Shown: positions 33,454 through 41,919 of the stretch, in pieces
Position numbering within the stretch: position 1 is the stretch's first letter
Layout: the number at the start of each line of letters is the position of its first letter
Assembly: GCF_019947135.1 (NCBI RefSeq)
Contig: NZ_JAGSHT010000005.1
Span: 248,001-312,000, forward strand
Source of the DNA: Occultella gossypii
GTDB lineage: Bacteria; Actinomycetota; Actinomycetes; Actinomycetales; Beutenbergiaceae
Reading direction: 5' to 3'
DNA length: 64,000 nucleotides
Position numbers and translations under genes: made by a program
The notes under the pieces: model-generated
Told to the model about the DNA's origin: nothing
The model's input: the letters and a program-made list of their open reading frames with translations, nothing else
Database searches by the model: none

Positions 33454-35225
33454 CTGCTCTCCGTGCGCTCGAGGTCCCAGACCCGGGCGGCGAAGTCCCG
33501 GGCGAACGGGATCAGGTCGTTCCAGGTGGAGACGGTGTAGACGTCGTAGTCCCCGGCCATCTCGACGTATTGCTCGCGCCGCTGCTGCGAGAGGTTCAGG
33601 ATCAGGGAGCCACCACCGCGTGCGGCCACGAGGCACTCAGCCGCCTCGCTCGTCGTCTCCCGGTTCCTGAGGAACATGGAGTTGACCCCCGAGTCCGAGA
33701 CGACGGCGATGTGGCACCGACGGCCCGTCTCGCTGGTCTCGCGTGGCCGCTCCTGCGTGCCGGTGCCGAGGTGCGTGGCCACGAGGTGCTCGAGCGGGAA
33801 CGAGGTGCTCCCGCCGAAGTAGGCGACGACGGCGGCCAGGACCTCGTCGGCATTCTCGGTGAACCCATCGGTGCCGGCGACCTCGTTGTGGCCGGACCAT
33901 GTGGTCGCCTGCACCCTGGCCCCGGCGCGAAGGGCCGAGAGGGCCATGATCGCGCCGGCCAGCGCGAGCGGGGAACGCGTGCGCCGTGGGTCGGGGATGG
34001 AGCCGGAGGAATCGAGGTACAGATCGAGGTCCACGGGCACCCGGTCCGGTTCGGTGCCGGCGTCGGACAGGAATTCCCGGCGCTGCAGCGTCACCCCCGG
34101 GATCGGCACCGGGCTTCGGACCAGGGACCCGGGCCAGTCGATCGCGCCGAGGTCCTCGCCGACATCCCAGTCCGTCAGGCCGGCCAGCAACGGGTCGGGG
34201 TGGGCGGGGGAGACCGTGCTCGGGAACGGCACCAGATGAGGGGCGGCGTTCTCGGCGTACCAGGCGATCGCGGCCCGGACCGGGTCCGACTCGAGGCCGA
34301 GCTGGCGCAGCACCGCCGCGTACGCGGCGGGCTCGAGCCCGTGTGGCTGCTCGTTCGTGACGGGACCGGAGCCCTGGTCCGCCAGATCGGACACCTCGGA
34401 CTCGTCTGCAACGTCTAGCCCCGGGACGCTCGGCACCACCCGCGGGTCGAGGCTCGGATGCAGGGCGGGAGCCGCGAGCGACGGGTCGCTCGCGAGGCCC
34501 GTCGGGATGCCGCCGCCGTCCTCCTCCTGGTGACACACGACCCGCCAGATGGTGTGCATCGGCATCTCCTCGGGATCTGGCACCAGCTGACGGACCAGGG
34601 CCCCGAACCCGGCCGCCCCGCCGACCGCGTCGTCGGCGTAGGCGCGCACCGCGCGGGCGAGCAGCTGCGCCTCCCGCTCCACGGGGCGGTCAGGGATGTC
34701 GGGGCCGGCGAGTGAGCCGGTCGGCAGTGACCAGAGCAGCTCGTCGGCCCGCATCACGAGCCGCATGATGGTGTCCTGCTGACGCGGCGGCCCGATCCGG
34801 CGCCACACCTCGTCCATGCGCAGACCGGCGCGGCGCTGCAGACGGTCGTTGATGAGCAGGTCCGACCACAGGTTCGCCATCACGGGGGCGAGGTCGTCGC
34901 GGTCCACCAGGCCCACTCGCATCCGGATCAGCACTCGGGCGGCGGTGCCGAGATCGCCCGGCGCGAGCACGTGGTGGCCCACCTCGTGGGCGAGGATCTC
35001 GGTGGGCAGATCGCTCAGTCCCATCTGCTTGATGAGGTCGAGAGCGATCGAGACCCGGACGTCGCGCAGGTTGAACCAGGCGAAGGACCGAACGCCCTGC
35101 GGCCGGTCCGTCACGCGGATCAACTCCGGGCCGCTCAGCCGCAGGTGGCTGCCCCACGCGGCAAGGGCGTCCGGCCACGCCGCGTCCCACCGGGCGGTGA
35201 GCTGCTGCCGCTCCTCGGCCCTCAT
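33450..35225 (-). CDS. HExxH metallopeptidase-like protein with C-terminal VWA domain
   Basis: A 591-residue cytoplasmic protein. Near the N-terminus it has HEVGH (residues 80-84) in ILAHEVGHHVLAPG, a zinc-peptidase-type motif. A helical middle part follows, then a von Willebrand A domain whose metal site reads DSSGS at 405-409 (DLYLDSSGSIPD), with a GGSTS region near 472 and VVSDSG near 510. DUF2201 proteins also join a peptidase-like and a VWA-like domain next to MoxR ATPases, but are shorter. Its ATG overlaps the stop of the preceding unknown gene as ATGA, so it is coupled to the MoxR gene two positions upstream. Whether it cuts peptide bonds or only binds metal is open. Confidence 0.82.
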   Translation of the reverse strand: MRAEERQQLTARWDAAWPDALAAWGSHLRLSGPELIRVTDRPQGVRSFAWFNLRDVRVSIALDLIKQMGLSDLPTEILAHEVGHHVLAPGDLGTAARVLIRMRVGLVDRDDLAPVMANLWSDLLINDRLQRRAGLRMDEVWRRIGPPRQQDTIMRLVMRADELLWSLPTGSLAGPDIPDRPVEREAQLLARAVRAYADDAVGGAAGFGALVRQLVPDPEEMPMHTIWRVVCHQEEDGGGIPTGLASDPSLAAPALHPSLDPRVVPSVPGLDVADESEVSDLADQGSGPVTNEQPHGLEPAAYAAVLRQLGLESDPVRAAIAWYAENAAPHLVPFPSTVSPAHPDPLLAGLTDWDVGEDLGAIDWPGSLVRSPVPIPGVTLQRREFLSDAGTEPDRVPVDLDLYLDSSGSIPDPRRTRSPLALAGAIMALSALRAGARVQATTWSGHNEVAGTDGFTENADEVLAAVVAYFGGSTSFPLEHLVATHLGTGTQERPRETSETGRRCHIAVVSDSGVNSMFLRNRETTSEAAECLVAARGGGSLILNLSQQRREQYVEMAGDYDVYTVSTWNDLIPFARDFAARVWDLERTESR

Positions 35226-36247
35226 CGTCGCGTCACGTGCAAGTAGTAGGAGTGCTCGTGCGCCCGCACGGCCACGGCGCCCGACGGCGAGGGCGCGGCC
35301 CAGGCGGGCCGGTCGCCACCGGCGGGGGCCGGCCTGGGCACGGCGCGGGAGCCGTGGATGTCGGCGCGGACCTCCCAGTACCGGTATGGCGGGACGTCGC
35401 CGTGGGAGTCCGCGGGCTCGATGTCGTCGGCGCCGGCGGCACCATCGGTCGGCGCCGACTCGGTGCGCACCCACCAGCGCAGCCCGTCACCACCGAGCAG
35501 TTCCGGGATCCTGACCCACGGGCCCCCGAAGCCACGGAAGCCGCCGATGCGCCACGGGCCCGTCAGCCCCGGCCACCACCACGGGTCCTGCGCGTTCCGG
35601 GCCAGCACGCTCCGAGCGCCCCCGTCGGCCGCGGGGCCGACGGGGGCCTCCCACGGCGCGGCCGCCGACCCGCCCTGGCGCAGCCGCGCCGCACCGCCGA
35701 GCACGTGCTCGGGCAGATCGGCGGCCACCGTGAGCGCGGCAGCGCGCCAACCAACCGCGCCACAACGCCACGCCGCGACGGTGACGGCGCCGCGCAGGTG
35801 CGTCGGATCGGTCGCACCGGCCATGGCGACACCGACGAGGTCGCGCCAACGCACCACGTCGACGGTGCCCCGCAGCCGGGTGACGGCCGTGATCAGGTCC
35901 GTCAGCGCCGCCGCCGGCTCCGGGCCGAGTGCCGGTGCGAGCCGGGGGACCCAGTCGAGCAGCACCGCGGTCGTCGGGTCGTGCGGATGCCACCGGTGCG
36001 CGCTCACACGTGCGGCGGCGCGGGCCAGCACCTCCTCGGCGAGGGCGTCGAAACGCCCGGCCGGCAGACCGGCCGTCGCCACGCCGTCGAGCATCACCCC
36101 GATGCCCCAGAGCGCGCCGTGCAGGTCCGCCCGAGCTGCTCCGGCCGCCTGGGCGCGGGCGAGGACGTCATCGACGTGCGCGCGTCGGCCCACCGCCCAG
36201 GCGCGCCAGGCACCACCCGGCTGCGCTGCCACCTCGACCGCTCTCAT
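35222..36247 (-). CDS. Unknown Trp-rich protein between the MoxR and VWA genes
   Basis: A 341-residue protein that I cannot assign. The first 200 residues are Ala-rich helices, possibly a helical repeat. The last 140 are rich in Trp, Gly and Pro (DPWWWPGLTGPWRIGG, RYWEVRADIHGSRAV) and look beta-rich. There is no signal or membrane segment. ATGA overlaps on both sides place it between the AAA+ gene and the VWA gene. Position suggests a subunit or substrate adaptor of the ATPase-VWA machine; there is no motif evidence for an enzyme. Confidence 0.72.
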   Translation of the reverse strand: MRAVEVAAQPGGAWRAWAVGRRAHVDDVLARAQAAGAARADLHGALWGIGVMLDGVATAGLPAGRFDALAEEVLARAAARVSAHRWHPHDPTTAVLLDWVPRLAPALGPEPAAALTDLITAVTRLRGTVDVVRWRDLVGVAMAGATDPTHLRGAVTVAAWRCGAVGWRAAALTVAADLPEHVLGGAARLRQGGSAAAPWEAPVGPAADGGARSVLARNAQDPWWWPGLTGPWRIGGFRGFGGPWVRIPELLGGDGLRWWVRTESAPTDGAAGADDIEPADSHGDVPPYRYWEVRADIHGSRAVPRPAPAGGDRPAWAAPSPSGAVAVRAHEHSYYLHVTRR

Positions 36248-37875
36248 GGGTTCGAGGACAGCCAGGTCAGGTAGTTCGTGTACCGCTGGTGTGCGTACTT
36301 CAGGGCGAGGGCGTCGTCGTACAGGTGGCCGTAGAGCTTGCGGGCCATCGACCAGGAGTCGAGCACCCGCTCGATCCGGGCCAGCCGCACCCGCACGCTC
36401 GCGGCATCCACGCCGTCGAGCCCGGCGTGCAGCTCGTCCAGGATCTCGCCGACCGAATCGGAGCCGTCACGGTCGAGGGTGTCGTACTGGGCGCACGCGT
36501 CGTCGAAGATCCCGCGCAGCCAGGAGATCCGGTCCGTGCGCAGCGGGGCGCCGTCGTCGCCGTCGAACACCCCGGCCCGCAGGTCCGGGTTGATCTTGTC
36601 GTGCAGCACGAACGGCAGCACCGCGCGGACGTCCTCGATGCCCACCTCGGGGCGGCCCCGGAAGAACGCCATCGCCTTCGAGTAGGAGATGAGCGACTGC
36701 AGGGACCGGACCGAGAGCCCGTTCAGGGCGGAGGTGCCGACGTCGGAGAGCCGGTCCCGCCCGGTGTCCTGTGCGGCGATCTGATGCACGTCCGCGCCGG
36801 CGAGGCGGGCGGTGTCCTTCGTGCGGTACTCGAACTGCACGCCGGCGCGCTCGAGGAACTCCAGCTGGGCGGCGAAGAACTCGATCCGGCGGCGCACGTC
36901 GGCAGGCAGCGGCATGGCCCGGATCGCGGCGTCGAGGGCGTCGTGCTCGGCCTCGGTGAACACGATGCCCTCCGGCACCTGCTCCTCGGGACGGAGCCGG
37001 CGCGCGGCCCGGTCCACCAGCTGGTCCAGGAACCGGGTGTTGAACGGCAGCGCGTGTGCCACCACGTCGATCCGGTCCTTGAGCGCCTCGACCACCTGGT
37101 AGGTGCCGCCGCCGGCATCGTCGTTGGCGGTCAGGTACCAGGCGGAGGAGCCGGTGGAGTAGATCTGGTCGTAGACCTCGACGTAGCCGTCCGCGAGCAC
37201 GGTCAGCAGCGCCGACTGGGTGCGGGTGGGGATCCGGTTGTACTCGTCCACGATCTTCACGCGCATGCCGAGCCAGGTGCGCCAGGCGACGTCCACCTCG
37301 CCGAGGGAGTCGGCCGAGATCAGGTCCTTGGGCAGCGGCGTGCCGAACATGTCCGTCACGGTCAGCTGTGGGTGGCCGTGCTGCATCGCCCGGCGGACCT
37401 CACGGATCGGGTAGCCGGCCAGGATCCCCATCAGCACAGCGGATGCGGTCTTCCCACGGCCGGGCCCGCCGAGCAGCAGGCACCGGCCGCGCACGGCGAA
37501 GGTGAGCAGTGGCAGCAGCACGAAGCTCGAGTAGGACTGCGCGGACGGCAGCCGTAGCTCGGCCGCGCTGTCCCCCAGGGCGAAGGACCGGCCCGCCGCG
37601 CCTGGGCGTTCGAACTCGATGTCGTAGTGCGGGGAGATGATCGCGTGGTTGACGATCCAGAAGTAGGCCTGCCGCAGCTTCTCGTCGAGCCCGGTCGGGC
37701 CGGCCGACTCCGGCGCGAGCGGGGCGAACAGGTCGTCGACGCTGAGTTCGCGCCGGTCCTCGCTGCTCGCCGTGGGCAGCGTGGGGGCGGCGGAAAGGCC
37801 CTCCGGGGCGACGGCGGGGGGTGGGCTCACGCGGGCGCCCACCCGATTGCTCCGGGGTGCTCCGGACTCGTTCAT
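36244..37875 (-). CDS. MoxR-type AAA+ ATPase
   Basis: A 543-residue AAA+ protein that should form a hexamer and use ATP to remodel a partner. A Pro/Ser-rich N-terminal tail of about 60 residues precedes the core. Walker A is GGPGRGKT (136-143), Walker B is VKIVDEYNR (206-214, the MoxR-style DExNR box), sensor 1 is Asn251 in LTAND, and the helical lid has LNGLSVRSLQSLISYSKAMAFF. MoxR proteins normally work with a VWA protein, here two genes downstream. The ATG overlaps the nadR-like stop as ATGA. Known relatives act in metal insertion, enzyme activation (CbbQ, NorQ) or stress (RavA). Confidence 0.9.
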   Translation of the reverse strand: MNESGAPRSNRVGARVSPPPAVAPEGLSAAPTLPTASSEDRRELSVDDLFAPLAPESAGPTGLDEKLRQAYFWIVNHAIISPHYDIEFERPGAAGRSFALGDSAAELRLPSAQSYSSFVLLPLLTFAVRGRCLLLGGPGRGKTASAVLMGILAGYPIREVRRAMQHGHPQLTVTDMFGTPLPKDLISADSLGEVDVAWRTWLGMRVKIVDEYNRIPTRTQSALLTVLADGYVEVYDQIYSTGSSAWYLTANDDAGGGTYQVVEALKDRIDVVAHALPFNTRFLDQLVDRAARRLRPEEQVPEGIVFTEAEHDALDAAIRAMPLPADVRRRIEFFAAQLEFLERAGVQFEYRTKDTARLAGADVHQIAAQDTGRDRLSDVGTSALNGLSVRSLQSLISYSKAMAFFRGRPEVGIEDVRAVLPFVLHDKINPDLRAGVFDGDDGAPLRTDRISWLRGIFDDACAQYDTLDRDGSDSVGEILDELHAGLDGVDAASVRVRLARIERVLDSWSMARKLYGHLYDDALALKYAHQRYTNYLTWLSSNP

Positions 37876-38933
37876 CGGCGGGTCCTGCTTCCTGCGCGGT
37901 GCGCGTCGGTGCCGGCCTGGGGCAGCGGATCGGCGAGGCGCCGGCCGTGGTCGAGGGCGTCGATGCGATCGACGGCGGCCGCGAGCCTCTCGGCGGGGGA
38001 GCCACGCAGTTCGTGCCAGGGCACGCCGGAGCCGTCGAGGACCTCGCGGAACCGAGCGGTCATCGCGTGCCGCAGGTGTTCGCCGTCCCGCAGCCCGTCC
38101 TGGACGAAGTCGATCTCGTCGCCGGTGAGCAGGTACAGGTCGGGGCGCCGGCGCGCGGCCAGTGCGGCCACCGAGGGCGAGGCGGCGCCCACGTACCGCT
38201 CGTGCCAGACCGTGGTGGCGAGCACGTCGGTGTCCGTGATGAGCAGCGGTCGCGGGGTCCGGGCCGCGGCCTCGTCCTCGAGCCGGGTCTGCTCGGCGGC
38301 GACCAGGGCGAACTCGCTCGAGTGCCAGGGCGCCGTCAGCCCGCCGGGCCGGATCTCGCTCCAGGTCCGCCCGAACTCGGGCACCTCCGGCGTGCCGTAG
38401 TGGGCGGTCAGGTCGTCGGCCAGGGTGGTGGTGCCGGTCGACTCCGCGCCGACGACCACCACGCGGGTGGTCAGGTACGCGCGCACCGGGGCCGGCAGTG
38501 CCCACCAGTGACGGTGCGGATCCGCGCGCACGGCGGTCCCGGAGACCGGCACCTCCTGGCGGGCCGGGTCCACCCGCACCCACTGGGCATCCAGGCGGTC
38601 CGCGAGTTCCACTCCGTACGCGTCCGAGGTGAACACCGCGTCGACGGGTGCGTCCAGCAGGGAGGTGATGACGGCGAGGTGGGCCTCCCAGGCGGCGTTC
38701 GAGCCGTAGTCCACGGGGGAGTCGTCGATGGCGTGCACCACGTGGGCCTGGGGCGCCTCGGTGCGGATCCAGTCGGCGCGGACCGGCGCGGGGACCGACT
38801 CCACGGACGAGGCGAGCACCTCGACGGTGAGCCGCTCACAGGAGCGCAGCCCGGTCCGGATCAGGTTCAGGTGGCCCGCGTGCAGCGGGTAGAACTTGCC
38901 CAGGACGAGGCCGTGCCGGAAGCGGCGCGTCAC
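37872..38933 (-). CDS. nadR: NadR-like NMN adenylyltransferase / nicotinamide riboside kinase
   Basis: A 353-residue two-domain protein. Residues 1-150 are a nucleotidyltransferase with GKFYPLHAGH (12-21), which turns NMN and ATP into NAD. Residues 155-330 are a P-loop kinase resembling the nicotinamide riboside kinase of NadR. Its loop reads GAESTGTTT (162-170), with Thr168 where the Walker A Lys is expected, so kinase activity needs testing. There is no DNA-binding domain as in enteric NadR. GTG overlaps the pnuC stop as GTGA. Paired with pnuC it makes a salvage route for imported nicotinamide riboside. Confidence 0.85.
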   Translation of the reverse strand: MTRRFRHGLVLGKFYPLHAGHLNLIRTGLRSCERLTVEVLASSVESVPAPVRADWIRTEAPQAHVVHAIDDSPVDYGSNAAWEAHLAVITSLLDAPVDAVFTSDAYGVELADRLDAQWVRVDPARQEVPVSGTAVRADPHRHWWALPAPVRAYLTTRVVVVGAESTGTTTLADDLTAHYGTPEVPEFGRTWSEIRPGGLTAPWHSSEFALVAAEQTRLEDEAAARTPRPLLITDTDVLATTVWHERYVGAASPSVAALAARRRPDLYLLTGDEIDFVQDGLRDGEHLRHAMTARFREVLDGSGVPWHELRGSPAERLAAAVDRIDALDHGRRLADPLPQAGTDAHRAGSRTRR

Positions 38934-39577
38934 GAGCGACCGACCCGTGCAGGGCCCACGGCGTCCGGGTCCGCAGCATCAGCGTCACGCTCAGCCCCGT
39001 CCACGCTGCCGACGGCGTCCGCACCGCCCAGCGCCTTGCGCCACTGGCGCATCCCGACCACGCACATCGCGAGGTAGACCACGTACAGCACCGCCGTCAG
39101 CCACAGCCCCTGCGACGCGTACAGGCCGATCAGGATCACGTCGGTGACCAGCCATACGGTCCAGTTGCCCAGCCACTTGCGTCCGAGCATCACCTGAGCG
39201 ACCACCGACGAGGACGTGGTCAGCGAGTCCCAGAGCGGGACGGCCGAATCGGTCCACGCGGAGAGGGCGAACAGGCCCGCGACGGTGAGCATCGCCGTCA
39301 CCCCTACCGCGGCGACCCACGCCCAACGGGGCGTGCGCCGCACGACGAGGGCTCCGCCGTCGGGCCCGCGCCTGGTCCACCAGTACCAACCGAGCGCACC
39401 GACCACGGCGAACAGGACCTGCAGTGCCGCGTTCGCGTACAGGCCGGCGCTGGAGAACAGGATCAGGAACGCGACGTTGTTGGCGAGCCCGATCGGGAAC
39501 GTCCACACGTTCTGGCGGACGGCGAGCCACACGCAGATCGCGCCGGTGACGAATCCGAAGACTTCCGTGGGGTCCAC
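38930..39577 (-). CDS. pnuC: Nicotinamide riboside transporter
   Basis: A 215-residue integral membrane protein of the PnuC family, expected to let nicotinamide riboside in by facilitated diffusion, with trapping by phosphorylation inside. Six or seven hydrophobic helices are visible and family motifs such as WTFPIGLANNVAFLILF, GWYWW and WLGNWTVWLVTDVILIGLYASQGLWL line the substrate path. The last 30 residues are acidic. GTG at 39577 lies seven bases after TAGTCT with no ribosome-binding site. It is the first gene of the seven-gene operon and is divergent from arsR. Confidence 0.92.
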   Translation of the reverse strand: MDPTEVFGFVTGAICVWLAVRQNVWTFPIGLANNVAFLILFSSAGLYANAALQVLFAVVGALGWYWWTRRGPDGGALVVRRTPRWAWVAAVGVTAMLTVAGLFALSAWTDSAVPLWDSLTTSSSVVAQVMLGRKWLGNWTVWLVTDVILIGLYASQGLWLTAVLYVVYLAMCVVGMRQWRKALGGADAVGSVDGAERDADAADPDAVGPARVGRS

Positions 39578-39584
39578 GCCCGCG

Positions 39585-39590
39585 AGACTA
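39585..39590 (-). promoter_or_regulatory. -10 box of the pnuC operon
   Basis: TAGTCT, seven bases before the pnuC GTG; leaderless. Confidence 0.55.
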
Positions 39591-39623
39591 GCCGACCGGG
39601 GACTGGTGGATCGGTGGGAGCCG

Positions 39624-39655
39624 CATGTTGACACATGCCGATATGGGTATATATT
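39624..39655 (+). promoter_or_regulatory. arsR promoter with embedded dyads
   Basis: TTGACA at 39628-39633 and TATATT at 39650-39655 (16-bp spacer) form the best promoter in the window, with the ATG six bases later. CATGT-TGAC-ACATG (39624-39637) covers the -35 and ATAT-GGGT-ATAT (39641-39652) covers the -10, both suitable for autoregulation by the ArsR repressor. The region is shared with divergent pnuC. Confidence 0.7.
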
Positions 39656-39661
39656 GAGCAC

Positions 39662-39997
39662 ATGGCACGAGCAGCAACGACGGCGGATGCGTTCAACGCG
39701 GTGGCAGAACCACTGCGACGCGACATCCTCGATGCCCTGGCGGACGCCGAACGGTCCGTGGGGGAGGTTGTCGACCTGCTCGGGTTGGGGCAGCCGCAGG
39801 CGTCCAAACACCTGCGGGTCCTGCGTGAGGTGGGGTTGGTGGACGTGCGAGATGAAGGGCGTCGGCGGTTGTACCGCACGAACGCGCACGCGCTGCGGCC
39901 GATCCACGAGTGGGTCAGTCGCTACGAGGAACAGTGGAACGAACGGTTCGACGCGGTGGACACCGTGCTCGAGGAACTGAAGGAGAGCGAGTCATGA
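39662..39997 (+). CDS. ArsR-family transcriptional regulator
   Basis: A 111-residue winged-helix repressor. The recognition helix is in VVDLLGLGQPQASKHLRVLREVG and the wing in VDVRDEGRRRLYRTN. There is no Cys metal site, so it is probably not a metal sensor; it belongs to the group found beside SRPBCC genes. The ATG lies six bases after a strong -10, so the nine-residue upstream extension is rejected. The stop overlaps the next start as ATGA. Confidence 0.92.
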   Translation: MARAATTADAFNAVAEPLRRDILDALADAERSVGEVVDLLGLGQPQASKHLRVLREVGLVDVRDEGRRRLYRTNAHALRPIHEWVSRYEEQWNERFDAVDTVLEELKESES

Positions 39998-40500
39998 GCC
40001 AGACGACGACGAAGGGCACGGCGGTCCTGACGCTGCCGAGCGACACCGAGATCCTCGTGACGCGGGAGTTCAACGCGCCGCGACACCTCGTCTACCGGGT
40101 CTTCACCGAGCCGGACCTGATCAGGCGGTGGTGGGCCGGCCAGCGCGGCAACGTGACGGTCGCCGACGTCGACCTGCGGGTCGGCGGCGCCTGGCGGTAC
40201 GTCCTGGTGGCCGACGGCGGCTTCGAGGTCGGCTTCCACGGCGAGTATGAGGAGATCGTGCCCGACGAGCGGATCGTGTGCACCGAGATCTTCGAGGGCA
40301 TGCCCGGCGGCGAGGGGGCGGGCGAGGCGACCCGGATCACCTACACGTTCACCGAGACCGATGGCCGGACCACGCTCGAGGTGCTCACCGCCTGCAAGTC
40401 CAAGGAGACCCGGGACATCATCATCTCCTCGGGGATGGAGGTCGGGATGCAGGAGGGTTACGACCTCGTCGAGGAGCTCGCGGTCGAACTGGCGCTCTGA
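39994..40500 (+). CDS. SRPBCC / AHSA1-type protein
   Basis: A 168-residue protein of the START-like AHSA1 group, which has a deep hydrophobic pocket for a small ligand. Characteristic segments are ILVTREFNAPRHLVYRVFTEPDLIRRWW, GGAWRYVL and the C-terminal helix GMQEGYDLVEELAVEL. It is co-transcribed with arsR and translationally coupled; such ArsR-SRPBCC pairs are widespread, and the ligand is usually unknown. Convergent with narI, 13 bases apart. Confidence 0.9.
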   Translation: MSQTTTKGTAVLTLPSDTEILVTREFNAPRHLVYRVFTEPDLIRRWWAGQRGNVTVADVDLRVGGAWRYVLVADGGFEVGFHGEYEEIVPDERIVCTEIFEGMPGGEGAGEATRITYTFTETDGRTTLEVLTACKSKETRDIIISSGMEVGMQEGYDLVEELAVELAL

Positions 40501-40513
40501 CGCGGCCGCGTGG

Positions 40514-41251
40514 TCAGCGGCGCGGGGAGTCCACCCGGTCCCACCCGCGCGGCTGGCTGCGCGACCCGAGGCGGTCACTGCGGGAGCGGTACACCACGTA
40601 CGGGCGCCACAGGTAGAACAGCGGGACGCTGAACACGTGCACGAGCCGGGTGAACGGCCACATCGCGAACAGCGCCATCGCCGTCATCGCGTGCAGCTGG
40701 AAGCCCAGCGGCGCCTGCGCCATCAGCTCCGGCTTCGGCTGCAAGTAGAAGATGCTGCGCCACCACTCCGAGACCCCGGTGCGGTAGTTGTAGTGGCCGC
40801 CAAGGTTCAGCACGCCGCCGGCGACCGTGTTCCACAGGCCCAGCGCGATGACGAGAGCGAGCGCGACGTACATCGCCTTGTCCATCCTGGTGGTCGCCCG
40901 GAACACCGGGCCGGTGGTGCGGCGGCGGTAGATCAGCAGCACCAGGCCGACGAGGGTGCAGAAGCCGGCGATCCCGCCGACCGCGATCGCGAGGAAGTGG
41001 TAGAGCTCCTCGGACATTCCGATCGCGTCGGTCCAGTTCTTCGGGATCACCAGGCCCATCACGTGGCCGAGGAACACGAACAGGATGCCGAAGTGGAACA
41101 GCGGGCTGCCCCAGCGCAGCAGCCGGTCCTCGTAGAGCTGGGAGGAGCGGGTGGTCCACCCGAACTTGTCGTAGCGGTAGCGCCAGATGTGCCCGACGAC
41201 GAAGATCGCCAGCGCCACGTACGGCACGATCACCCAGAGCAGCGTGGTCAT
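40514..41251 (-). CDS. narI: Respiratory nitrate reductase gamma subunit
   Basis: The 245-residue membrane cytochrome b that takes electrons from menaquinol and passes them to NarH. Five hydrophobic helices are visible. Haem-ligand histidines lie in FHFGILFVFLGH and in the C-terminal helix region LGFQLHAMTAMALFAMWPFTRLVH. A basic C-terminal tail ends the protein. The ATG overlaps the narJ stop as ATGA. Last gene of narKGHJI. Confidence 0.95.
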   Translation of the reverse strand: MTTLLWVIVPYVALAIFVVGHIWRYRYDKFGWTTRSSQLYEDRLLRWGSPLFHFGILFVFLGHVMGLVIPKNWTDAIGMSEELYHFLAIAVGGIAGFCTLVGLVLLIYRRRTTGPVFRATTRMDKAMYVALALVIALGLWNTVAGGVLNLGGHYNYRTGVSEWWRSIFYLQPKPELMAQAPLGFQLHAMTAMALFAMWPFTRLVHVFSVPLFYLWRPYVVYRSRSDRLGSRSQPRGWDRVDSPRR

Positions 41252-41919
41252 CGACTCTCTCCCATGTAGGACGGTGGAGCGAACGGTTCCAGGCCGACCT
41301 CCTCCTCGGGCGGCCCGGCCGCGATGAGGGTGGCGATGGCCTTCTCCTCCTCGCCGGCGAGCGGCGGGAGGGTGCCGCAGACGGCGGTGAGCGCGCCCGC
41401 GTAGGGCGAGCCGGCGTCCCGCAGGGCGACCCGGAGCACCTCGAGGCCGGCACGGTGCTTGAGCAGGAGCTCACGGCCCCAGGCCAGGTCGGTGGTGGCG
41501 GCGAACTCGAGCACCACGCACAGGTGGTCGGGCAGCTCGTCGTCGGAGAGCTCGAGCCCGCTCTGCCGGTAGGCGGACTTGAAGTCGAGCATCGCCATGC
41601 CGCGCTTGCGGGTGTCCCCGAACGCGTAATAGGTCAGGTAGAGGGCCCGGCGGCGGTCCAGGTCGAACGTGCGCACGTACTCGGCGCCGATCGCCTGCTC
41701 GTCGCCCCCTGGAGCTTGGCTGAGATGGTCGACGAGGCCGCCGAGGTCGCTGCGGGCCGGCTCGGGCAGGGTGGCGACGGCGGCGGCGAGGGCCGGGAGC
41801 CGGTCGGTCAGGTTCGCGTCGGGGTACTCGAGCAGGAACGCGGCGACGCGGTAGATGAGGGCGTTGGTGCCCTCGCCGGCCCGGGGCCGGTCCCGGCGGA
41901 GGGTGAGCAGCTGCTTCAT
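41248..41919 (-). CDS. narJ: Nitrate reductase molybdenum cofactor assembly chaperone
   Basis: A 223-residue TorD-family chaperone that holds NarG while the molybdopterin cofactor is inserted and the complex attaches to the membrane; it is not part of the finished enzyme. Family segments include YRVAAFLLEYPD, YVRTFDLDRRRALYLTYYAFGDTRKRG and LPDHLCVVLEF. ATGA overlaps link it to narH and narI. The longer frame upstream is an antisense-type artefact within narH. Confidence 0.93.
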   Translation of the reverse strand: MKQLLTLRRDRPRAGEGTNALIYRVAAFLLEYPDANLTDRLPALAAAVATLPEPARSDLGGLVDHLSQAPGGDEQAIGAEYVRTFDLDRRRALYLTYYAFGDTRKRGMAMLDFKSAYRQSGLELSDDELPDHLCVVLEFAATTDLAWGRELLLKHRAGLEVLRVALRDAGSPYAGALTAVCGTLPPLAGEEEKAIATLIAAGPPEEEVGLEPFAPPSYMGESR

